NCBI RefSeq assembly: GCF_030758975.1 | Contig: NZ_CP132359.1 | Span: 2,576,782-2,640,781, forward strand | DNA: 64,000 nt | Source: Bosea beijingensis | Lineage (GTDB): Bacteria > Pseudomonadota > Alphaproteobacteria > Rhizobiales > Beijerinckiaceae | Direction: 5' to 3' | Shown here: piece after piece, positions 43,447 through 52,076 of the stretch | Layout: each line of letters starts with the position of its first letter | Position numbering within the stretch: the stretch's first letter is position 1 | Notes under the pieces: generated by a model | Databases searched by the model: none | What the model was told of the DNA's origin: nothing | Seen by the model: only the letters and a program-made list of their open reading frames with translations | Position numbers and translations under genes: made by a program

Positions 43447-44025
43447 TCAAAGATAAGGCGGCGTGCAGGCGCTGACCACGATGCAGCGTTCCGTCCCGAT
43501 ATTGCGGTAGCGATGCGGGATGCGGCTGTCGAAGAGATAGGCATCGCCCGGTTTCAGCACCTTGACCTGATCGCCGACGGTGATCTCGAGCTCGCCCGAC
43601 AGCACCACCCCGCCCTCATGGGATTCGTGCTTGAGCATGGCGGCGCCGGTATCGGCGCCGGGATCGTAGGATTCGTGCAGGATCTGCAGGTTGTGGGCCT
43701 GGGCGTCGCCGACCTGGCGGAAGGACATCTGGCCGCGGCTCTCGCCGCCATTGACCTGGTGCAGGCGCGAGGTCAGGTCGAGCAGGTCCGAGGCCTCGAA
43801 GAACACCTTGTCCCGCGGCGTCCGTTCCTCGTCAAAAAAACTCACCATCGTCATCGGGATGCCGCCGAGAATCTTGCGCAGCGACGCGACAGAGGGACTG
43901 TTCCGGTTCTGCTCGATCAGCGAGATCAGGCTATGGGTCACGCCGGATCGCGCTGCGAGTTCGCGCTGGGAAAGCCCGGCTGCGACTCTGATTTCCTTCA
44001 GCCTTCCGCCGACGTCAAAGCTCAT
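43447..44025 (-). CDS. XRE-family regulator with cupin domain (PuuR-like)
   Basis: 192 residues. Helix-turn-helix at about 7-62 (AAGLSQRELAARSGVTHSLI), cupin at about 120-190 with HESHEGGVVLSGELEI. Such regulators usually repress nearby transport and catabolic genes and sense small amines or related ligands. It diverges from the amidohydrolase/ABC operon across a 325-base gap, so it is the likely local regulator. Confidence 0.87.
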   Translation of the reverse strand: MSFDVGGRLKEIRVAAGLSQRELAARSGVTHSLISLIEQNRNSPSVASLRKILGGIPMTMVSFFDEERTPRDKVFFEASDLLDLTSRLHQVNGGESRGQMSFRQVGDAQAHNLQILHESYDPGADTGAAMLKHESHEGGVVLSGELEITVGDQVKVLKPGDAYLFDSRIPHRYRNIGTERCIVVSACTPPYL

Positions 44026-44350
44026 GGCCGTTCCATTTCCCTCTTCCGCGCGCCTTGTTTTTCCTGCGCGTCATGCAGGGGCCGGCTGCTCGGCGGCCCT
44101 TGCCATGTTCAATATTCTGAGCAATGCTGGCGGAAAGCCAATAAGAAAATAGTGTCATGGGGAACCGGCGGAGTGGCATAGTTTTCGCGTTCAAAGCTCA
44201 CCGCCCAGACTAAATCCCCCATTCGATACGACAGGGCTGCATGAACGCGCGTCGTCGCGTGCATGGCACGGGAGATGCTTGCCGAAGACTATCGCCGCGC
44301 CAATGCCTCGTGACGAGAATTCAACAGGGAAAGCAGGGTAATCCGGGCCG
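44026..44350. other. Divergent intergenic region of the amidohydrolase/ABC island
   Basis: 325 bases without a gene. It should hold promoters for both the regulator and the operon. I see an imperfect inverted repeat CATGAACGCG/CGCGTGCATG (44240-44265, one mismatch, 6-base spacer) and an AT-rich stretch around 44103-44155, but no box I can name. A weak ribosome site (GGGAAAGCAGGG) precedes the ATG at 44351. Confidence 0.5.
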
Positions 44351-45997
44351 ATGACGCAAGCCGAGACCGTTTTGTTGAATGGCCGCATCTTCTGCGGCTT
44401 GGCGGAAGGCTTCGTCGAAGCCCTCGCGATCGGAGATGGCAAGGTGCTGGCGGCCGGCCCGGCCGCCGAGATCGTCGCCCTGCAGGGGCCCGCGACGAGG
44501 GTTGTCGACCTCGCCGGCCGCGTCGCGATTCCCGGCCTCAACGACGCGCATATGCATCTGCTGCCGCTCGGTCTCGCCATGAGCGAGGTCAATCTGCGCC
44601 CCGAGGAAGGCGTCAACAGCATCGACGAGATCCTGCGTCGCATCGCTGCTGCCGTTAAGGGCAAGAAGCCCGGCGAATGGGTCACCGGCCGCGGCTACGA
44701 CCATAACGAACTCGCCGAGGCCCGCCACCCCACCGCCGAGGAGCTCGACCGCGTCGCGCCCGACAACCCCGTCTATATCAAGCGCACCTGCGGCCATGTC
44801 GGCGTCGTCAACGGCCGCGCCATGGCGGCGGCCGGCATCGGCCACAACACGCCGAGCCCCGATGGCGGCCTGATTGAACGCCGCGACAACAAGCTCACCG
44901 GCCTGCTGGCCGAAAGCGCGATGCGGCTGATCGTCCAGGCGATGCCGAAGCCGAGCCAGGCGGAGCTGAAGGCTGCGATCGAGAAGGCCGGTCACTACAT
45001 GCTGGCGCAGGGCTTCACCAGCGTGATGGATGCCGGCGTCGGCATGGGCGCCGGCATGGCCGAGATCGAGGCTTACGAGGCGGTCGCGCGCGCCGGGACG
45101 CTGCCGGTCCGCACCTGGGTCTGCATCTACGGGAATGCGGATGGGATCGGTGACGAGGCCCACGCGGCCGGCTACCGTTTCGGCCGCGAAACCGGCCTCC
45201 TGCGCTACGGCGCGATGAAGGTCTTCGGCGACGGTAGTGCCGGCGGTCTGACCGCCGCGATGAGCGAGCCCTACCTCGTCGGCGATCCCGATAATCGCGG
45301 CATCTTCATCTATTCCGATTCCGACATGCATCGCTATCTCCGGCACTACCACGAGCTCGGCTACCAGCTCGCGATCCATGCCATCGGCGACGCGGCGATC
45401 GAGCAGGTGCTCTCCGGCATCGAGAAGGCCGACAGCCCCGAGCATCCGATCAGGGGCCGCCGCCATCGCATCGAGCATTGCGGCTTCCTGACCGACGGCC
45501 AGCTCGCCCGCATGGCCGCTGCCGGCATCGACCCGGTGCCGCAGCCGGCCTTCATCTACGAGTTCGGCGATCTCTATGTGATCAATCTCGGCGAGGAGCG
45601 CGCCGGCGCCTCCTATCCCATGCGCAAATGGCTCGATGGCGGCCTGCACGCTGCGGCGAGCTCGGACGCCCCGGTCTGCGCCACCGACCCGTTCAAGAAC
45701 CTCTTCACGATGGTCACCCGCCAGACCAAGCGTCATACCGAGATCGGCGGCGCCGAGAAGCTGAGCATGGAGGAGGCGGTGCATGCCTATACCTTGCTCG
45801 GCGCCTATACCCAGTTCGCCGAGGACAAGCTCGGCCGGCTGGTGCCGGGCCAACTCGCCGATATCGCCGTGCTCTCGCACGACATCTTCGCGATCCCCGT
45901 TGGCGAGGTCGAGAACGACGTGCGCTGCGACCTGACCCTGCTCGGCGGCGAGGTCGTCTTCGACCGGCACGGTCAATTCACGGCTGCCGCGCAATAG
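44351..45997 (+). CDS. Amidohydrolase family protein (YtcJ/Amidohydro_3 type)
   Basis: 548 residues. Metal motif DAHMHLLPLG near residue 65, substrate-side VFGDGSAGG near 295, IHAIGDAAI near 343, RIEHCGF near 375 and SSDAPVC near 440. It hydrolyses a C-N bond of an amide or cyclic compound; the substrate is not known. No signal peptide. First gene of an operon with oligopeptide-type permeases and a second amidohydrolase, so it may act on the imported compound. Confidence 0.88.
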   Translation: MTQAETVLLNGRIFCGLAEGFVEALAIGDGKVLAAGPAAEIVALQGPATRVVDLAGRVAIPGLNDAHMHLLPLGLAMSEVNLRPEEGVNSIDEILRRIAAAVKGKKPGEWVTGRGYDHNELAEARHPTAEELDRVAPDNPVYIKRTCGHVGVVNGRAMAAAGIGHNTPSPDGGLIERRDNKLTGLLAESAMRLIVQAMPKPSQAELKAAIEKAGHYMLAQGFTSVMDAGVGMGAGMAEIEAYEAVARAGTLPVRTWVCIYGNADGIGDEAHAAGYRFGRETGLLRYGAMKVFGDGSAGGLTAAMSEPYLVGDPDNRGIFIYSDSDMHRYLRHYHELGYQLAIHAIGDAAIEQVLSGIEKADSPEHPIRGRRHRIEHCGFLTDGQLARMAAAGIDPVPQPAFIYEFGDLYVINLGEERAGASYPMRKWLDGGLHAAASSDAPVCATDPFKNLFTMVTRQTKRHTEIGGAEKLSMEEAVHAYTLLGAYTQFAEDKLGRLVPGQLADIAVLSHDIFAIPVGEVENDVRCDLTLLGGEVVFDRHGQFTAAAQ

Positions 45998-46012
45998 GTC
46001 GGGGCCTCCGCG

Positions 46013-46954
46013 ATGCTCAAACATACGCTGCAAAGGCTGCTGCTGGTCCTGCCGGTCCTGCTCGGCGTGCTGCTGATCGGCTTCCTGTTGATGCAGGTCG
46101 TGCCGACCGATCCCGCGCAGGTCCGCGCCGGGCCGACCGCGACGCAGGACGTCGTCCAGGCCATCCGCCAGGAGCTCGGGCTCGACCAGCCGCTCTGGAA
46201 GCAGTTCGCGATCTATATCGGGCGCCTCGCGCAGGGCGATCTCGGCGTCTCCATCATCAACAACGTCCCGGTGACGCAGGAGCTGGGCAACACCATCGGC
46301 CCGACGCTGGAGCTGATGCTGGCTTCGCTGGTCTGGGCGATCCCGCTCGGCATGTTCCTCGGCACCGTCGGCGCCTATTACCGGGGCTCGCTGATCGACC
46401 GCGCGATCATGGCGGTCTCGGTTGCCGGTGTGTCGCTGCCGGTCTTCTTCCTCGGCCTCGGGCTGATCTGGCTCTTCGGCTTCTACTATCCGATCCTGCC
46501 CTTCACCGGCCGCACCGGCCCGCTCTGGACCTGGGAGGGCATCCAGGGGATCATTCTGCCGGCGATCACGCTGGGCGGGGTCTTCGTCGGCCCGGTCGCG
46601 CGCATGACCCGCACCTCGGTGCTCGACGAGCTTGGCGCCGACCATGTCCGCACCGCCCGCGCCAAGGGGCTCAGTGAGAGCAGGGTCGTGCTCCGTCACA
46701 CCTTGCGCAATGCGCTGGTCCCGGTCGTCACGCTGATCGGCCTGCAGATTGGCTTCCTGCTCGGCGGTGCCGTCGTCACCGAGACTGTGTTCTCGTGGCC
46801 GGGCATTGGCCGGCTCGCGGTCGGCGCCATCCTGTCGAGTGACCTGCCGATGGCGCAGGGCACGATCATCATGCTCTCGCTTGGCTTCATCCTGGTCAAT
46901 CTCGCGGTGGATGTCCTCTATGCCGTGCTCGATCCGCGCGTGAGGGGCACCTGA
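46013..46954 (+). CDS. Oligopeptide/dipeptide-type ABC permease, DppB class
   Basis: 313 residues, six membrane segments. N-terminal LQRLLLVLPVLLGVLLIGF and the LGLDQPLWKQF segment are typical; EAA-like loop GADHVRTARAKGLSE near residue 208. Its stop shares a base with the next start (TGATG). Forms the channel with the DppC-class protein. Confidence 0.92.
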   Translation: MLKHTLQRLLLVLPVLLGVLLIGFLLMQVVPTDPAQVRAGPTATQDVVQAIRQELGLDQPLWKQFAIYIGRLAQGDLGVSIINNVPVTQELGNTIGPTLELMLASLVWAIPLGMFLGTVGAYYRGSLIDRAIMAVSVAGVSLPVFFLGLGLIWLFGFYYPILPFTGRTGPLWTWEGIQGIILPAITLGGVFVGPVARMTRTSVLDELGADHVRTARAKGLSESRVVLRHTLRNALVPVVTLIGLQIGFLLGGAVVTETVFSWPGIGRLAVGAILSSDLPMAQGTIIMLSLGFILVNLAVDVLYAVLDPRVRGT

Positions 46955-47877
46955 TGAGCTCTCCCATGAAGCTCGAACGCGATGCGTTCCAGCCAGGCGC
47001 CAGGACGGTCGAGGCCGCGGTGAGCGTCGCCGCGGCCGCGCCCGTCCGCCGCAAGACCGTGCTGCGGATGCTGCTGTCCGATGTCGGCTCCTGCGTCGCG
47101 CTGGCGCTCGTCGTCCTCGCCGTGCTCGGCGCGACCTTCGCCCCCTGGCTCGCGCCGACCGATCCCTTCGGCAACGATCTCGCCAACACGCTGAAGCCGC
47201 CGGGCGAGATGGGCCTGCTCGGCACCGACGGGCAGGGGCGCAGCATGATCACGCGCCTGCTCTTCGGCCTGCGCACGAGCTTGCTGATGGGCCTCGCCTC
47301 CGTCGCCTTCGGCTGCACGATCGGCGGCGTCATCGGCTTCGCTGCCGCCTATTATCCAAAGGCGTCAGGCGTGCTGATGCGCTTCATGGACGTCCTCCTG
47401 TCGTTCCCGGCGATCCTGTTCGGTCTCGCCATCGCCGCGATCTTCGGCCCGGGCCTGCCGGCGGTGATCATCGCGCTCTCGATCGCGACCGTACCGCTGA
47501 TGGCGCGCGTGGTGCGCGGCTCGGCGCTGGTCGTGCTGCAACAGGGCTATATCGAGGCGGCTCGCTCGCTCGGCCTGAGCGACCTGCGCATCATCATTCG
47601 CTATGTCCTGCCGAATTGCCTCTCGGCGATCTTCGTCTTCGTCACCTTGCGCTTCGGCCAGGTCATCCTGCTCGGCGCGGCCCTGTCCTTCCTCGGGCTG
47701 GGCGCCCAGCCGCCGACGGCGGAACTCGGGGCCATGGCGGCGGATGGCCGCAACTTCCTGTTCTTCGCGCCGCATGTCTCGGTCCTGCCGAGCCTGGTGA
47801 TCTTCGCGGTCGTGCTCGCCTTCAACGTGCTCGGCGATTCCCTGCGGGACGCCCTCGATCCGAAGCTGCGCAAATAG
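46954..47877 (+). CDS. Oligopeptide/dipeptide-type ABC permease, DppC class
   Basis: 307 residues. Segments PTDPFGNDLANTLKPPG and LLGTDGQGRSMITRLLFG (the DppC signature) follow a first membrane helix; EAA loop EAARSLGLSDLRIIIRY near residue 200. Partner of the preceding permease. No ATPase genes (DppD/DppF) follow, so energy must come from ATPases coded elsewhere. Confidence 0.92.
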   Translation: MSSPMKLERDAFQPGARTVEAAVSVAAAAPVRRKTVLRMLLSDVGSCVALALVVLAVLGATFAPWLAPTDPFGNDLANTLKPPGEMGLLGTDGQGRSMITRLLFGLRTSLLMGLASVAFGCTIGGVIGFAAAYYPKASGVLMRFMDVLLSFPAILFGLAIAAIFGPGLPAVIIALSIATVPLMARVVRGSALVVLQQGYIEAARSLGLSDLRIIIRYVLPNCLSAIFVFVTLRFGQVILLGAALSFLGLGAQPPTAELGAMAADGRNFLFFAPHVSVLPSLVIFAVVLAFNVLGDSLRDALDPKLRK

Positions 47878-47920
47878 CAGTCGATATCAACCAAGAAGCG
47901 TCAAAAAGGGGATTTGTTCG

Positions 47921-49510
47921 ATGCTGAAACTCTCAACTCTGCTTCTCGCCGGCGCGGCCGCCGCGTCTTTCGCGGCCGTGCCCGCGGTCGCCCAGCAGAA
48001 GGCGCCGCTCTCGATCCTGCGCGTCATCGATGCCGACAACTACGACCCGATCCGCACCACCGCGACCGCGGCGGCCGAGGTCATGTACATGCTGGCCGAC
48101 ACGCTGGTGACGGTCGATTTCGACATGAAGACGATCAAGCCCGGCCTCGCCGAGAGCTGGACGGTCTCGCCCGAAGGCACGACCTACACCTTCAAGATCC
48201 GCAAGGACGTGAAGTTCTGCGACGGCCGGCCGATGACGATCGACGACGTCGTCTACTCGCTGAAGCGCTGGACCGACCCGGCCAACAAGTCGCCGGTCTC
48301 CTTCCGCGGCGGCCCGGTCAAGGACATCCGCGCCGATGGCGATTCCACGCTGATCTATGAGCTCAAGGAGCCCTACAGCGATCTGATGTTCCAGCTCGCC
48401 CTGTCCTTTGCCTCGGTGGTCGACAAGGCGATCGTCGAGAAGCTCGGCCCCAATTTCGGCGTCCAGGGCTTCAACGGCACCGGCCCCTATTGCTGGTCGA
48501 AATGGACCCCGCGCCAGGAGCTCGTGCTCAAGAAGAACCCGCATTATTCGTGGGGCCCGCCGATCTACAAGGACCCGAAGCCGCAGATCGACGAGATCGT
48601 CTGGAAGGTCATCCCCGAGTCGAACACGCTGATGGCCGCGATCCAGGCCAAGCAGGCCGACGTGACCTATTACATGCCCTATATCGCGCTCGACACGATG
48701 CAGCGCATCCCCGGCATGACCGTGCAGCGGCAGGAGAACTACATCTACGACGTCTTCATGGGCTTCAAGGTCGACAAGCCCGTGGCGAGCGACAAGGCCA
48801 TTCGCGAGGCCGCGAACATGGCGACCAACAAGGAGGCGATCGCCAAGGCGATCTTCTTCGGCAAGGGGCAGACCCTGCCTTCGCTGCTGAACCCTGCGGT
48901 GGTCGACTACGACAAGTCCTCGGCCGACAAGATGCCGAAATATGACCCGGCCGGCGCCGCCAAGCTGCTCGACGCGGCCGGCTGGAAGCCGGGCAGCGAC
49001 GGCATTCGCGAGAAGGACGGCCAGAAGGCGACCTTCACCGTCTATGGAATCCGCAACGACTCGAACCCGCGGATTGCCGAGGCGATGCAGGCGGATCTGC
49101 GCAAGGTTGGCATCGACATGAAGATCCAGCTCTGGGACGCCACCGTCGCCTGGGGCAAGCTGGCGACGCAGGAATTCGACGCCTTCCTGATGTCCTATCC
49201 CTATGTGACGGCGACGGAGGCGATGAGCCTCTATTTCCGCAGCCAGCAGGCTCCGACCCCTAACCGGATGAACTGGAAGGACCCCAAGACCGACGAGCTG
49301 CTCAAGGCTGCGTCGATGGCCACCGATGCGGACAAGCGCAAGCAGGCCCTGGCCGAGGTCCAGACCCAGCTCACCGAGGCGAATGTCTGGGTGCCCCTGG
49401 TCTCGCAGCCGCTCTGGGTCGTCGCGACCGACCGCGTCGAAGGCGCGCGCGCCCACGGTCTCTACGGAGCGGGCCTCTACAAAGGGCTCGACCTCAAGCT
49501 GAAGCGCTGA
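47921..49510 (+). CDS. ABC transporter substrate-binding protein, family 5 (peptide/nickel type)
   Basis: 529 residues with signal peptide (cleavage near AVAQQ, residue 24). SBP family 5 features: LADTLVTVDFDMKTIKPGLAE near the N-terminus, TYTFKIRKDVKFCDG near 85 and the two-lobe pattern to the end. Ligand unknown: peptide, opine or heterocycle. It is followed by a textbook terminator, with the second amidohydrolase beyond it. Confidence 0.9.
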   Translation: MLKLSTLLLAGAAAASFAAVPAVAQQKAPLSILRVIDADNYDPIRTTATAAAEVMYMLADTLVTVDFDMKTIKPGLAESWTVSPEGTTYTFKIRKDVKFCDGRPMTIDDVVYSLKRWTDPANKSPVSFRGGPVKDIRADGDSTLIYELKEPYSDLMFQLALSFASVVDKAIVEKLGPNFGVQGFNGTGPYCWSKWTPRQELVLKKNPHYSWGPPIYKDPKPQIDEIVWKVIPESNTLMAAIQAKQADVTYYMPYIALDTMQRIPGMTVQRQENYIYDVFMGFKVDKPVASDKAIREAANMATNKEAIAKAIFFGKGQTLPSLLNPAVVDYDKSSADKMPKYDPAGAAKLLDAAGWKPGSDGIREKDGQKATFTVYGIRNDSNPRIAEAMQADLRKVGIDMKIQLWDATVAWGKLATQEFDAFLMSYPYVTATEAMSLYFRSQQAPTPNRMNWKDPKTDELLKAASMATDADKRKQALAEVQTQLTEANVWVPLVSQPLWVVATDRVEGARAHGLYGAGLYKGLDLKLKR

Positions 49511-49519
49511 GCTTTTCCA

Positions 49520-49554
49520 GCGCCGCGTGGCCCCAGGCCACGCGGCGCTTTTTT
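49520..49554 (+). terminator. Rho-independent terminator after the binding-protein gene
   Basis: Perfect 13-base stem (GCGCCGCGTGGCC and its complement) with loop CCA, followed by six Ts. The next gene starts 31 bases later, so some read-through or a separate promoter is needed for it. Confidence 0.9.
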
Positions 49555-49584
49555 CTATGTCTGGCTAGCTAGGGAGGAAATGTC

Positions 49585-51018
49585 ATGACGATCACGGTCA
49601 TCAAGAACGCCGAAGTCGTTGTCGCCTGGGATGCGGAAGCATCTCGGCATGTCTATCTGCATGGCGCCGATGTCGCCTTCGAGGACGGCACGCTGCTTTA
49701 TGTAGGACCCCGCTACGAAGGGCAGGCCGACGAGACCGTCGATGGCAGCGGGCGCATGGTCATGCCCGGCCTCGTCAATATCCACTCGCATCCCTCGAGC
49801 GAGGCGCTGAACAAGGGCTTCCTCGATGAACTCGGCTCACCCGCGCTCTACAATTCCTCGCTCTACGAGTTCATGCCGATCCTGCGGCCCGATGCCGAGA
49901 CGGTGCCGGATTGCGTGCAGGTCGCCTATTCCGAACTGCTGCTTTCCGGCGTCACCACGCTCGCCGATCTCTCGGTCGCCCATCCCGGCTGGATCGATCT
50001 TGCCGCCAATAGCGGCCTGCGCGTCTGCGTCTCGCCGATGTTCCGCTCGGCCCGCTGGTACACGAAGAACGGCCATGTGGTCGAATATGAATGGGACGAG
50101 AAGGCTGGCGAGGCGGCCATGGAGACCGCCTTCGACGTTATCGAGCAGGCGCAGAAGCACCCGTCCGGCCGGCTCTTCGGCATGGTCTGCCCGGCGCAGA
50201 TCGACACCTGCAGCGAAGGCCTGATCAAGGACAGCCATGCCGAAGCGAAGCGTCGCCGCCTGCCCTGGCAAATCCATGCGGCCCAGTCGACGGTCGAGTT
50301 CCACGAGATCACCCGCCGCCATGGCGTGACCCCGATCCAGTGGCTGGAGAAGCTCGGCGTGCTCGGCTCGACCAGCATCGTCGGCCACGGCATCTTCCTC
50401 GACGACTACCCGCGAGTCGGCTGGCACAGCCGCCGCGATCTCGCGCTCTTGGCCGAGACCGATACGATGGTCGCACATTGCCCTACGGTCTTCATGCGCC
50501 GCGGCATCGCGCTCGACGATTTCGGCCGCTATCGCCGCGCCGGCGTCCGCATCGGCATGGGCACCGACACCTACCCGCACAACATGCTCGAGGAGATGCG
50601 CCATGTCGGCTATGTCGCCCGCATGATGGCGGAGAACCCGCGCACGCTGACCACCACCGACATCTTCGAGGCCGCAACCACGGCCGGCGCCACCGCACTC
50701 GGCCGCGACGACATCGGGCGCCTGGAAGCCGGCTGCAAGGCCGACCTCGTCCTGGTCGACCTCAAGCATCCGATGATGCAGCCACGTCGCGACCCCATTC
50801 GCAGCATGGTCTATGCGGCCGCCGAACGCGCCGTCGACCGCGTCTATGTCGACGGCAAGCTCGTCGTCCGCGACGGCACCGTCCTGACCATGGACTATCC
50901 GGCTGCGGCTTTGCGCCTCCACGAAGGCCAGAAGCGGACGGAAGCGGCGGCGCCGGGCAATGACTGGATCAAGCGCCCTGTGACGGATTATTCGCCGCTG
51001 ACCTTCCCGGTGAAGTGA
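49585..51018 (+). CDS. Amidohydrolase of the deaminase/chlorohydrolase (AtzA/TrzN/SAH deaminase) group
   Basis: 477 residues. Metal ligands visible as HSH in VNIHSHPS near residue 70, IHAAQS near 232, HGIFLDD near 270, AHCP near 298 and GTDTYPHN near 328. This pattern belongs to zinc hydrolases acting on nitrogen heterocycles. GGGAGGAAA is a strong ribosome site. With the other amidohydrolase and the transporter it suggests uptake and hydrolysis of an amide or heterocyclic compound. Confidence 0.88.
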   Translation: MTITVIKNAEVVVAWDAEASRHVYLHGADVAFEDGTLLYVGPRYEGQADETVDGSGRMVMPGLVNIHSHPSSEALNKGFLDELGSPALYNSSLYEFMPILRPDAETVPDCVQVAYSELLLSGVTTLADLSVAHPGWIDLAANSGLRVCVSPMFRSARWYTKNGHVVEYEWDEKAGEAAMETAFDVIEQAQKHPSGRLFGMVCPAQIDTCSEGLIKDSHAEAKRRRLPWQIHAAQSTVEFHEITRRHGVTPIQWLEKLGVLGSTSIVGHGIFLDDYPRVGWHSRRDLALLAETDTMVAHCPTVFMRRGIALDDFGRYRRAGVRIGMGTDTYPHNMLEEMRHVGYVARMMAENPRTLTTTDIFEAATTAGATALGRDDIGRLEAGCKADLVLVDLKHPMMQPRRDPIRSMVYAAAERAVDRVYVDGKLVVRDGTVLTMDYPAAALRLHEGQKRTEAAAPGNDWIKRPVTDYSPLTFPVK

Positions 51019-51049
51019 GCCGCCGGATACCGGCATGAGCGGAAAATCG

Positions 51050-51077
51050 GCGATGCGCCCAACTCGGGGCGCATCGC
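51050..51077 (+). terminator. Hairpin after the second amidohydrolase gene
   Basis: Perfect 11-base stem GCGATGCGCCC (51050-51060) with its complement (51067-51077), 6-base loop, 31 bases after the stop. No T-run, so a weak or Rho-assisted end is likely. Confidence 0.45.
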
Positions 51078-51145
51078 TGCATCGTGAGGCCCCTGCGTCA
51101 CGCCGCCCGCTTTCGGACGGCGCGATCCGGCGATAGGATGTGCCT

Positions 51146-51322
51146 ATGTCGCAGGCAGACGAGACAGCGCAGACGGAGGCCGGCTCTTCGAGCCGTCTTG
51201 GCCTTATGCTGATCGGCGGAGGCTTCTTCGCCCTGTTCCTCACCGGCCTGCTGCTCTGGTGGCGCGAAGGCGACCGCCTCTTCACCGACGGTCTGATCGC
51301 CGCCATCGTCGCATGCTTCTAG
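51146..51322 (+). CDS. Small single-span membrane protein of unknown function
   Basis: 58 residues: polar N-terminus, one hydrophobic segment (about 17-36, GLMLIGGGFFALFLTGLLLWW), then REGDRLFTDG and a short hydrophobic tail. AGGA at 51135 gives good spacing to the ATG at 51146. It lies 97 bases before the SCO gene. The TAG stop is the first part of a family C repeat. No family recognised. Confidence 0.5.
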   Translation: MSQADETAQTEAGSSSRLGLMLIGGGFFALFLTGLLLWWREGDRLFTDGLIAAIVACF

Positions 51323-51370
51323 GCATCGGTCCGAAGAGTGGGAACCGGTTTTCGGATCCTGCCGATGCCT
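51321..51370. repeat. Inverted repeat, family C copy 2
   Basis: AGGCATCGGTCCGAAGAGTG at the left and GGATCCTGCCGATGCCT at the right; outer 9-base arms AGGCATCGG/CCGATGCCT pair perfectly. It overlaps the stop codon of the small membrane protein and precedes the SCO gene. Confidence 0.75.
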
Positions 51371-51419
51371 GGAAAAATCGCTGTCTAGCGGCTGCTGCCG
51401 CCTGCCCGGGAATACCTGC

Positions 51420-52019
51420 GTGAACCGCCGTCTCGTCCTGCCCCTCGTCGTCTTCCTCGCCGGGGCGCTCGCGCTCGCCGCAGCCGCGATCCTGACCTTC
51501 TCGCCCGGCCGGCAGGGCGGCGGCGGCAGCGGCACGGCCAGCGTCGGCGGCCCGTTCACGCTGACGACGCAGGAGGGCAAGCCGTTCTCCGACACCGACC
51601 TGAAGGGTTCGCCCTTCCTGGTCTTCTTCGGTTTCACCCATTGCCCGGACATCTGCCCGACGAAACTGTTCGAGATTTCGGAGGCCCTGCGCGCGGCTGG
51701 GGACAGCGCCAAGGCGAAGGGCCTGAAGGCCCTGTTCATCACGGTCGATCCCGAGCGCGATACGCCCGACGTGATGAAGAGCTATCTCGGCTCCTTCGAT
51801 CCGCGCATCGTCGGCCTGAGCGGCGATCGCCAGGCCATCGACGCCGTCATCAAGGCCTATCGCGCCTATTCGAAGAAGGTCCCGCTCAAGGATGGCGACT
51901 ACACGATGGACCATACCGCGCTGGTCTATCTGATGGGCAAGGACGGCCAGTTCGTCGGCGCCTTCAATATCGAGCAGCCTCCGGCGCAGGCGGCGGCGGA
52001 ATGGCTGCGCCACTCCTAG
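51420..52019 (+). CDS. SCO family protein, copper chaperone for cytochrome oxidase
   Basis: 199 residues, GTG start. N-terminal membrane anchor (about 7-27), then a thioredoxin-like domain with CPDIC (Cys75, Cys79) and the copper-ligand histidine His165 in TMDHTALV; FITVDPERDTP near 106 is typical. It inserts or reduces copper at the CuA site of cytochrome c oxidase on the periplasmic side. It is convergent with the glycosyltransferase gene. Confidence 0.92.
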   Translation: MNRRLVLPLVVFLAGALALAAAAILTFSPGRQGGGGSGTASVGGPFTLTTQEGKPFSDTDLKGSPFLVFFGFTHCPDICPTKLFEISEALRAAGDSAKAKGLKALFITVDPERDTPDVMKSYLGSFDPRIVGLSGDRQAIDAVIKAYRAYSKKVPLKDGDYTMDHTALVYLMGKDGQFVGAFNIEQPPAQAAAEWLRHS

Positions 52020-52024
52020 AGCAA

Positions 52025-52052
52025 CCTCGCAGAAGCGGAATCCGCTGCGAGG
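52025..52052. terminator. Hairpin between convergent SCO and glycosyltransferase genes
   Basis: CCTCGCAG and CTGCGAGG arms pair exactly, with an inner GCGGA/TCCGC pairing. It lies in the 57-base gap between the two stops and could end transcripts from both sides. Confidence 0.4.
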
Positions 52053-52076
52053 AAGATCTGACGCTGGAGCAACCAT

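Noticed and set aside
44321..46699. Very long minus-strand open frame (792 codons) opposite the amidohydrolase and DppB genes
   Set aside because: It mirrors the codon structure of two well-supported plus-strand genes, is rich in Asp, Gly, His and Arg as antisense frames of GC-rich genes are, and shows no family motif.
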